Under the pieces are notes generated by a model. It was not told where the DNA came from and made no database searches. It was given only the letters and a program-made list of their open reading frames with translations. From positions 1,315 to 18,329 of the forward strand of contig JAOXYB010018373.1 in NCBI GenBank assembly GCA_028565635.1: a stretch of DNA of 17,015 nucleotides. Reading direction: 5' to 3'. Of this stretch, positions 15,501-17,015 are shown piece after piece. Position 1 is the first letter of the stretch; every line of letters begins with the position of its first letter. Position numbers and translations under genes: made by a program. The stretch is from Phoronis ovalis (lineage: Eukaryota > Phoronida > Phoronidae).

Positions 15501-16998
15501 AATAGCATGTCACCATATTGGAACAGTCCAATGAGTTTTGTTATAGTTGTCACTCTAATCATTTTCCGTGTTACCAGTTATTTGAAGCTGTGTTATGCAA
15601 AATTCTCTTTGAAATTTAGTAGGCACGTCAAGTAGTAAATATATTTCTGGGTTTTCCGCGTTTCTGGATTTTCCTTTCCGTGTTATAGACTTATTTTGGT
15701 ATTGATGTGGATGGCATTGAGGACCCTGTGAAACGACATGCTGTCAAAACAATGATAAAAACATATGGGCAGACTCCAAAGCAGCTGTTCAGACAATCGC
15801 ATATTGGGTGTCATTTCCCTGGGGGTAGAGATTCACCGATACCTCATGTATCAGGAGGGTACAATGCCGCAGAAAAAGTTATCGCTGTAGGAAAAACTGG
15901 CTCATCAGAAGGGGAAAAGGTGAGAGTTGGATATATTTGTTTAATTTTAAGAATGTCATAGGATGACACCTTTTGTTTTTAAAAGTAAGGAAAATTTCGT
16001 ATTTTGCTCATGACATATTTTCACCTTAAATTTCAGTCATATCAATTTTTGCAGATCTGTTTTTCTTCTACTGCTCAAAAATTCCGAATGTTTGTCAATC
16101 ATACTGCATCTTGAGTTAGCCCTGTATCTTAAAACTGTTCTCAGTATCATGTAGTCCTTTTAGTCAAGTTTATTTACCATCACACGATATTTTAGGTGTC
16201 TCCATTACCCAGCGTGTTAGGACTGAAATGGGGAGCTTACGTGGGTTCATTGGATTGCGAACCTCCTGCAGTGATATGGCGACAGAACTTTGTCAGTGTC
16301 AGCTCAGTGGTGGCTCTACCTACTGGAGAGGTGTTTGGATTGGGGCCTAATAGTTGCCTTCTTGTTATGTACAGTAAAGAGAAAGGTATGCTTCTACAGT
16401 AAATAATCAGTCTGTGTGTCATCTTTAATATTAGTTCTATGATCCTGAAAATTACATACAGTTGCTGCAGCATTGATCCTAACTTCTTACCATGAAGGAG
16501 GTTTTCAATATTTATTCTTTTCCCTACTATTCTAGAGAATTTTAATTCAAGTTAAACTTTGTCTTGTCTAACTGAAATAAAATTGCATATCTTACCTTTG
16601 ATTTTTTGTAATGTTGGACAATAAATATTGTAAAATTCTCAAAGTGCTTTTAAATATTTTAAAATAGTGTTTCACAGATAAACAAGATAGTGTGTTCCCT
16701 CAATTTACCCAGGATCAAAAAATGAAGCAACTGCTCAGATGCCAGTCCGTCCATAGGCTTGCTGTCTAGTATGCAAAACGTATTGGCCTAGAATTTATTT
16801 GAATGAATTGCAACATATGTTAAACCATCATATGTCTGTTATAATTTTTTTTGTTTTCTAGGAGTTGTAGCCATGAACACGACTGATGTATTGTGGGCCA
16901 GCATCTTAAGCTGGGGACACCCGGACAATATTCTCCGCATCAAGAACAAAAAGGAGCAGCCTACTGTCAATTTTATTCATTGGAATTCAGAAGAGCAG
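350..16998 (+). CDS. LYST: LYST (lysosomal trafficking regulator) orthologue, 28 internal exons, partial at both ends
   Basis: LYST is a giant cytosolic BEACH-family scaffold that controls the size and fission/fusion of lysosomes and lysosome-related organelles; loss in humans causes Chediak-Higashi syndrome. The exons join as 350-543, 890-1156, 1432-1605, 1886-2167, 2434-2632, 2796-2954, 3092-3607, 3924-4066, 4314-4492, 4837-4966, 5302-5492, 5648-5748, 6459-6614, 6868-7236, 7477-7697, 8031-8168, 8489-8733, 9083-9271, 9818-9963, 10270-10375, 12905-13181, 13567-13878, 14387-14549, 14799-14939, 15242-15459, 15689-15919, 16196-16385, 16862-16998. All introns are GT-AG and all phases match, giving 1,924 codons without a stop. 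Order: ConA-like region, helical solenoid, PH, BEACH, start of WD40. Human LYST is about 3,800 residues, so this is roughly the C-terminal half minus most of the WD40 propeller. BEACH blocks such as [16 protein letters not shown] favour LYST over NBEA, NBEAL or WDFY3. The start and stop codons lie outside the window. Confidence 0.93.
544..889 (+). other. LYST intron, nothing recognised
   Basis: AT-rich sequence with homopolymer A and T runs between exons 1 and 2; no coding frame, repeat or RNA gene seen. Confidence 0.8.
890..1156 (+). CDS. LYST: LYST exon 2: end of ConA-like region and start of solenoid
   Basis: Acceptor gattttctag|GAACAG, donor GCTAAG|gtaaga; phase 0 to 0, 89 codons (residues 65-153). 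Notable stretches are [28 protein letters not shown] and [13 protein letters not shown]. The last closely matches the GGV-LLFLFA helix that opens the helical solenoid in LYST-like proteins. Confidence 0.9.
1432..1605 (+). CDS. LYST: LYST exon 3: solenoid
   Basis: Acceptor cattttatag region (atattttatag|ATGGTG), donor TTGAAG|gtaatg; phase 0 to 0, 58 codons (residues 154-211). Encodes amphipathic helices with [18 protein letters not shown] and [12 protein letters not shown], the armadillo-like 'LL..ll..s..n...f....GY.ml..lL' pattern of BEACH-protein solenoids. The ATG at 1432 is an internal methionine, not a translation start. Confidence 0.9.
1886..2167 (+). CDS. LYST: LYST exon 4: solenoid
   Basis: Acceptor cttgacag|GTTTTA, donor TGCCAG|gtaagt; phase 0 to 0, 94 codons (residues 212-305). 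Contains [11 protein letters not shown], a tryptophan-rich segment around [15 protein letters not shown], and [19 protein letters not shown] followed by SDKLLLACQ. The 'W..W' helix followed by 'l..Li...HP...fN..q' is a recognisable LYST-type solenoid block. Confidence 0.92.
2434..2632 (+). CDS. LYST: LYST exon 5: solenoid
   Basis: Acceptor tgtattccag|GAACGA, donor CATTGGG|gtgaag; enters phase 0, leaves 1 nt (residues 306-371). Contains [20 protein letters not shown], then a hydrophobic helix [15 protein letters not shown], then DDFYFTQHW. The HPA.....tY pattern resembles the solenoid block before the charged insert in LYST-type proteins. Confidence 0.9.
2796..2954 (+). CDS. LYST: LYST exon 6: low-complexity linker with RRGSI site
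   Basis: Acceptor gtttttttag|TATCC, donor AAAC|gtaaga; splits codons on both sides (residues 372-424). Serine, lysine and threonine rich ([20 protein letters not shown]), consistent with a disordered loop inserted in the solenoid. It carries the first of three RRGS-type basophilic kinase sites at 2891-2905. Confidence 0.85.
3092..3607 (+). CDS. LYST: LYST exon 7: long acidic disordered linker
   Basis: Acceptor ttgttttgtag|GCAAGT, donor GCAG|gtgtgt; longest exon of the window (516 nt, residues 425-596). The product is strongly acidic and serine rich (for example [20 protein letters not shown]) with no folded-domain signature. It contains DYVVI (3418-3432) and EEWEML (3484-3501), which look like short linear motifs. 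It ends [16 protein letters not shown], where helical sequence resumes. Linkers of this kind diverge quickly, so identity rests on flanking exons and phase continuity. Confidence 0.87.
3608..3923 (+). other. LYST intron, nothing recognised
   Basis: AT-rich with a poly-T tract near 3707; separates the acidic linker exon from the solenoid exon at 3924. Nothing else seen. Confidence 0.8.
3924..4066 (+). CDS. LYST: LYST exon 8: solenoid
   Basis: Acceptor taatttgcag|AGCTT, donor GTAAAG|gtaact; 2 nt complete a GAG codon, exits phase 0 (residues 597-644). Reads [15 protein letters not shown], then [15 protein letters not shown], then [13 protein letters not shown]. The 'NH....LR.aivk lLd.yl.R' junction with the next exon is a conserved BEACH-protein solenoid block. 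Confidence 0.92.
4314..4492 (+). CDS. LYST: LYST exon 9: solenoid
   Basis: Acceptor catgttgtag|CTATTA, donor GAGGA|gtgagt; enters phase 0 and leaves 2 nt (residues 645-704). Contains [31 protein letters not shown] and [14 protein letters not shown]. The GF.lLANQL.q.pas.eLiea block is strongly diagnostic of the LYST/WDFY branch of BEACH proteins. Confidence 0.95.
4493..4836 (+). other. LYST intron, nothing recognised
   Basis: Open on one frame for about 60 codons from 4521, but with biased composition and no family resemblance; treated as intron. A T-rich tract precedes the acceptor. Confidence 0.75.
4837..4966 (+). CDS. LYST: LYST exon 10: solenoid
   Basis: Acceptor tacattttag|CTGTG, donor TGTCAG|gtagct; 1 nt completes a GAC codon, exits phase 0 (to residue 747). 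Contains [19 protein letters not shown] followed by [11 protein letters not shown], a HEAT/armadillo-like helix pair. Confidence 0.92.
4967..5301 (+). other. LYST intron with possible in-frame alternative exon extension
   Basis: The 3' 111 nt (5191-5301) are preceded by a ttgcag acceptor-like site and remain open in the frame of exon 11, so part of this intron might be retained as coding in some transcripts. The rest shows nothing. Confidence 0.5.
5302..5492 (+). CDS. LYST: LYST exon 11: solenoid
   Basis: Acceptor tataatttacag|TTGTTT, donor GTTGG|gtaagc; enters phase 0 and leaves 2 nt (residues 748-810). Reads [19 protein letters not shown], then TLCNVLASV, and ends [15 protein letters not shown]. 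An in-frame upstream acceptor after 5190 would lengthen it by 37 codons (see findings); the 5302 start gives the more conserved-looking junction. Confidence 0.92.
5648..5748 (+). CDS. LYST: LYST exon 12: solenoid
   Basis: Acceptor tctctctttag|TTTGTC, donor AACG|gtgagt; 101 nt with split codons on both sides (to residue 844). Encodes [20 protein letters not shown] followed by GRFINQKN, an amphipathic helix pair. Confidence 0.9.
5749..6458 (+). other. LYST intron carrying the 44-bp repeat array
   Basis: The first part (5749-6111) is AT-rich and featureless apart from its donor; the second part is the tandem array. No coding frame of note on either strand. Confidence 0.8.
6112..6417. repeat. 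Tandem repeat, seven copies of a 43-44 bp unit
   Basis: Units start at 6112, 6156, 6200, 6244, 6288, 6331 and 6374, with period 44 except the fifth and sixth copies (43). Each begins ttgtttcag, passes through gtcgtgtcgaccacatatg (containing the gtcgac and catatg palindromes in most copies), and ends taaaattctagtggta. The first and last copies are the most diverged, as expected for an array that expands from its middle. It sits in the LYST intron before exon 13, ending about 40 bp upstream of it. No frame stays open across units. Confidence 0.95.
6459..6614 (+). CDS. LYST: LYST exon 13: solenoid with RRGSI site
   Basis: Acceptor ttttttgtag|ATTTTA, donor CCCAC|gtaagt; split codons on both sides (to residue 896). 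Reads [17 protein letters not shown], then [17 protein letters not shown]. It begins about 40 bp after a 44-bp tandem repeat array full of acceptor-like sequences. It carries the second RRGS[IL] site at 6557-6571. Confidence 0.9.
6868..7236 (+). CDS. LYST: LYST exon 14: charged linker with RRGSL site
   Basis: Acceptor attttatatag|GGGATATG, donor TACATAG|gtagta; 369 nt (to residue 1019). Starts [15 protein letters not shown] and contains [16 protein letters not shown], acidic [18 protein letters not shown] and [10 protein letters not shown]. It closes with the hydrophobic helix [15 protein letters not shown]. The middle is probably a disordered, phosphorylatable loop. A stronger-looking in-frame acceptor after 6828 would add 13 residues (see findings). 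Confidence 0.88.
7477..7697 (+). CDS. LYST: LYST exon 15: solenoid
   Basis: Acceptor atttttgtag|TTCCCG, donor ATACAG|gtatgt; 2 nt complete a codon, exits phase 0 (to residue 1093). Contains [20 protein letters not shown], then [19 protein letters not shown], then RDLIRIQ. The 'ERG....W..l..saRDLlR.Q' block is conserved ahead of the PH-BEACH module in LYST. Confidence 0.93.
7698..8030 (+). other. LYST intron, nothing recognised
   Basis: AT-rich spacer with a typical T-rich acceptor end; the phrase ctcgtgttaa occurs twice (near 7770 and 7891), probably by chance. Confidence 0.75.
8031..8168 (+). CDS. LYST: LYST exon 16: solenoid
   Basis: Acceptor tttgtttttag|TTGAGT, donor GCCACT|gtaagt; phase 0 to 0, 46 codons (residues 1094-1139). 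Reads [15 protein letters not shown] and then a helix with [10 protein letters not shown]. Short exon fully open in the expected phase. Confidence 0.9.
8169..8488 (+). other. LYST intron, nothing recognised
   Basis: Very T-rich on the plus strand with no coding or structural signal seen. Confidence 0.8.
8489..8733 (+). CDS. LYST: LYST exon 17: solenoid end and charged helix
   Basis: Acceptor ctgttgcag|GGACAA, donor TTACAAAG|gtaacc; enters phase 0 and leaves 2 nt (residues 1140-1220). Contains [17 protein letters not shown], then a lysine/glutamate-rich stretch ([19 protein letters not shown]) with long-helix or coiled-coil character. Confidence 0.9.
8734..9082 (+). other. LYST intron, nothing recognised
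   Basis: Short minus-strand open frames here (8810-9040) have no recognisable content; treated as intron. Confidence 0.75.
9083..9271 (+). CDS. LYST: LYST exon 18: pre-PH helical region
   Basis: Acceptor taactttcag|AATCTT, donor GAAAG|gttggt (an atypical +3 T donor); completes an AGA codon and leaves 2 nt (to residue 1283). Reads [20 protein letters not shown], then [12 protein letters not shown], and ends [13 protein letters not shown]. The W..L..qLTHERavW junction into the next exon is a strong LYST/BEACH signature. Confidence 0.93.
9272..9817 (+). other. LYST intron with a 74-codon antisense open frame
   Basis: Between exons 18 and 19. Minus-strand 9733-9509 is open for 74 codons from an ATG (starts [14 protein letters not shown]) and is preceded by an acceptor-like cactaagttttag. 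I do not recognise the product and do not annotate it as a gene. Confidence 0.4.
9818..9963 (+). CDS. LYST: LYST exon 19: conserved pre-PH 'W.LD.TEGP.R.R.RL' block
   Basis: Acceptor ttatatacag|AGCTG, donor CTAG|gtaaaa (to residue 1332). Reads [20 protein letters not shown] then [16 protein letters not shown]. The [14 protein letters not shown] block directly precedes the PH domain in nearly all BEACH proteins and anchors the frame. Confidence 0.95.
9964..10269 (+). other. LYST intron, nothing recognised
   Basis: AT-rich, ends with a good tract gcactgtttcag; nothing else seen. Confidence 0.8.
10270..10375 (+). CDS. LYST: LYST exon 20: linker before PH domain
   Basis: Acceptor cactgtttcag|ATGCCC, donor ATTCA|gtaagt; 106 nt with split codons (to residue 1367). 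Contains [13 protein letters not shown] and [14 protein letters not shown]. It is followed by the 2.5-kb intron that hosts the antisense gene; its 2-nt overhang (CA) joins G from the PH exon to give glutamine. Confidence 0.9.
10376..10966. other. 5' part of the 2.5-kb LYST intron; probable 3' UTR of the antisense gene
   Basis: No LYST exon with the required phase was found. A plus-strand acceptor-like atcatcag near 10695 leads to a stop in the required frame. On the minus strand this is downstream of the nested frame and contains the AATAAA candidates. Confidence 0.6.
10621..10650 (-). promoter_or_regulatory. Candidate poly(A) signals for the antisense nested gene
   Basis: On the minus strand AATAAA occurs at 10650-10645 and again at 10626-10621, about 320-345 nt after the TGA of the nested reading frame and still inside the LYST intron. 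The position suits a 3' end, but the sequence is AT rich and the hexamer could be chance. Confidence 0.3.
10967..11665 (-). CDS. Nested antisense gene: predicted lipid-anchored, proline- and tyrosine-motif adaptor (232 aa)
   Basis: A single uninterrupted frame lies antisense in the largest LYST intron. The upstream in-frame TTG is not a likely start; the ATG at 11665 has a purine at -3 and G at +4. The product begins MGCCCWNF: Gly2 is a myristoylation candidate and Cys3-5 are palmitoylation candidates, as in Src-family kinases and FRS2. Then follow a short Q run (15-19), class I SH3 ligand RKLPPTPP (33-40), YEVM (50-53), YTSV (65-68), YMNM (80-83), YQSI (101-104) and RPLPPFP (120-126). The C-terminal 100 residues are basic and low-complexity with more tyrosines (SSYY, NYKRPP). 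No transmembrane helix, enzyme domain or repeat is visible. The make-up fits a membrane-tethered tyrosine-kinase adaptor. I recognise no family. It may be single-exon, or the attag|ag just before the ATG may be an acceptor joined to a 5' non-coding exon. AATAAA lies about 320-345 nt past the stop. Confidence 0.7.
   Translation of the reverse strand: MGCCCWNFNHDDQSQQQQQPRLTYRGNISGTLRKLPPTPPSPLPPRCQNYEVMRNLTTEPSDPHYTSVREYFHGPMDTTYMNMSGHKRNQNKHVASTEHMYQSISEANKSTREISPLAQRPLPPFPLSKCQQKASNADDKDMTGHNSNRIELLSKIPFKKQGLQQHPLLTLPSHQDSSYYHTATNRHTRNPNKHTAPPTTNLSKSKNYKRPPLSPHSNERTSVRPDRYECTL
11666..12904. other. 3' part of the 2.5-kb LYST intron; upstream region of the antisense gene
   Basis: No promoter can be called: a TATA-like tataatttaa on the minus strand (11710-11701) lies only about 40 nt from the ATG, too close unless the leader is minimal. 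A short plus-strand open stretch (12604-12753) has protein-like composition but no splice signals. No repeats or RNA genes seen. Confidence 0.55.
12905..13181 (+). CDS. LYST: LYST exon 21: PH-like domain of the PH-BEACH module
   Basis: Acceptor atgatttgtag|GCACAC, donor AATAAG|gtaaga; exits phase 0 (to residue 1460). Shows the PH-BEACH hallmarks [56 protein letters not shown] and KTCLLAL. In known structures this PH-like fold packs on the BEACH domain rather than binding phosphoinositides strongly. The [12 protein letters not shown] segment is LYST-like rather than neurobeachin-like. Confidence 0.96.
13182..13566 (+). other. LYST intron between PH and BEACH exons
   Basis: AT-rich, with an atatatat stretch near 13280 and the usual T-rich acceptor; nothing else seen. 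Confidence 0.8.
13567..13878 (+). CDS. LYST: LYST exon 22: BEACH domain, N-terminal part
   Basis: Acceptor tttcttgtag|GACAGA, donor TTCAAT|gtaagt; phase 0 to 0, 104 codons (residues 1461-1564). Carries the BEACH core [32 protein letters not shown] and [10 protein letters not shown]. 'NFEYL..LN..AGRS.NDl.QYPVFPw' defines the family; the Phe after FP and the adjacent sequence match LYST best. Confidence 0.97.
13879..14386 (+). other. LYST intron between BEACH exons 22 and 23
   Basis: Contains the 30-bp-spaced direct repeat at 14181-14226; otherwise featureless. Confidence 0.8.
14181..14226. repeat. Short direct repeat, 16 bp at 30 bp spacing
   Basis: gtttaaaatatagttc occurs at 14181-14196 and 14211-14226, exactly 30 bp apart, in the intron between BEACH exons 22 and 23. 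It is probably a local duplication without function. Confidence 0.6.
14387..14549 (+). CDS. LYST: LYST exon 23: BEACH domain, middle
   Basis: Acceptor tacaatttcag|TTTCTT, donor TATCAAG|gtacag; 163 nt (to residue 1618). The coding frame reads [20 protein letters not shown] followed by [14 protein letters not shown], the invariant 'hYGshYSn.g.vlhfL.R..PFt.mfl..q' BEACH block. The first 20 or so residues are a variable lysine-rich loop. Confidence 0.96.
14799..14939 (+). CDS. LYST: LYST exon 24: BEACH domain
   Basis: Acceptor tttattccag|ATGGCC, donor CCGAAG|gtaaat; 141 nt (to residue 1665). Encodes [20 protein letters not shown] and [18 protein letters not shown], the 'DR.F.S...tW......[10 protein letters not shown].lPefL.N' BEACH signature. 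Confidence 0.97.
14940..15241 (+). other. LYST intron between BEACH exons 24 and 25
   Basis: Contains the 30-bp-spaced direct repeat at 15126-15175; otherwise featureless. Confidence 0.8.
15126..15175. repeat. Short direct repeat, 20 bp at 30 bp spacing
   Basis: tgacattgttgagtattaac (15126-15145) recurs with one mismatch at 15156-15175, again 30 bp apart, in the intron between BEACH exons 24 and 25. Probably a local duplication. Confidence 0.6.
15242..15459 (+). CDS. LYST: LYST exon 25: BEACH domain
   Basis: Acceptor ctaatttcag|GGTTCG, donor CCTGCC|gtaagt; 218 nt (to residue 1738). Contains [38 protein letters not shown] and [20 protein letters not shown] followed by FHPA. 'ESdyVS..l..[10 protein letters not shown].G.aA..a.NvFhp' is a BEACH signature; the human equivalent also has HRQ-LESDYVS. 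Confidence 0.97.
15689..15919 (+). CDS. LYST: LYST exon 26: end of BEACH and linker to WD40
   Basis: Acceptor cgtgttatag|ACTTAT, donor GAAAAG|gtgaga; phase 0 to 0, 77 codons (residues 1739-1815). First half reads [19 protein letters not shown] and [17 protein letters not shown], the last BEACH helix (QTP.QLF). The second half is glycine/serine rich without a recognisable domain and forms the flexible link to the propeller. Confidence 0.94.
16196..16385 (+). CDS. LYST: LYST exon 27: lead-in to WD40 propeller
   Basis: Acceptor gatattttag|GTGTCT, donor GAGAAAG|gtatgc; 190 nt (to residue 1878). Reads [11 protein letters not shown], then [19 protein letters not shown], then VMYSKEKG. 'GLKWGeYVGSp' and 'LPt...GLs.n.cLlm.YSKEqG' are LYST-specific segments between BEACH and WD40, supporting the LYST call over other BEACH proteins. 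Confidence 0.95.
16386..16861 (+). other. LYST intron before the WD40 exon
   Basis: AT-rich, no coding frame or repeat recognised; ends in a T-rich acceptor. Confidence 0.8.
16862..16998 (+). CDS. LYST: LYST exon 28: first strands of WD40 region
   Basis: Acceptor ttgttttctag|GAGTTG, donor GAGCAG|gtaatg; 137 nt (to residue 1924), exits phase 0 just before the window end. Contains [31 protein letters not shown] and TVNFIHW, matching the LYST 'MNsTDi.W.aILSWGy.DNILRlK' segment. The remaining propeller exons lie beyond the window. Confidence 0.95.
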
Positions 16999-17015
16999 GT
17001 AATGCAGCAAAATTA

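Overview
The window is a stretch of an animal nuclear genome. It has AT-rich introns of a few hundred bases, canonical GT-AG splice sites and no bacterial gene organisation. It lies inside one very large plus-strand gene that I identify as the orthologue of LYST, the lysosomal trafficking regulator (Chediak-Higashi protein; 'mauve' in Drosophila). Recurrent acatgtac-type words and the compact multi-intron layout suggest a marine lophotrochozoan such as a bivalve mollusc, but that taxon call is an inference and not proven by the sequence.

I reconstruct 28 consecutive exons between 350 and 16998. They join without a frame error into 1,924 codons, open at both window edges. In order they encode the ConA-like region (350-1156), a long alpha-helical solenoid with two charged, disordered linkers (1432-10375), a PH-like domain (12905-13181), the BEACH domain (13567 to about 15919), and the lead-in to the C-terminal WD40 propeller (16196-16998). 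The N-terminal half of LYST and nearly all of the WD40 propeller lie outside the window.

The largest intron (10376-12904, about 2.5 kb) carries a second gene on the opposite strand. It is an uninterrupted 232-codon frame (11665 to 10967) with an ATG in good Kozak context. Its product starts MGCCCW, a Gly2 myristoylation plus Cys palmitoylation signature. It also has two class I SH3 ligands, one very close to the classical Src SH3 peptide, and several phosphotyrosine-type motifs including YEVM and YMNM. It looks like an undescribed membrane-anchored, Src-family/PI3K/GRB2-type adaptor nested antisense in the LYST gene, and it is the most interesting element here.

Other structure: the intron at 5749-6458 contains seven copies of a 43-44 bp tandem repeat, each presenting a splice-acceptor-like ttgtttcag just upstream of a LYST exon. 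Two LYST exons have in-frame alternative acceptors that would add 13 or 37 residues. Three RRGS[IL] basophilic kinase sites recur in three different LYST exons. The remaining introns show nothing I can name.
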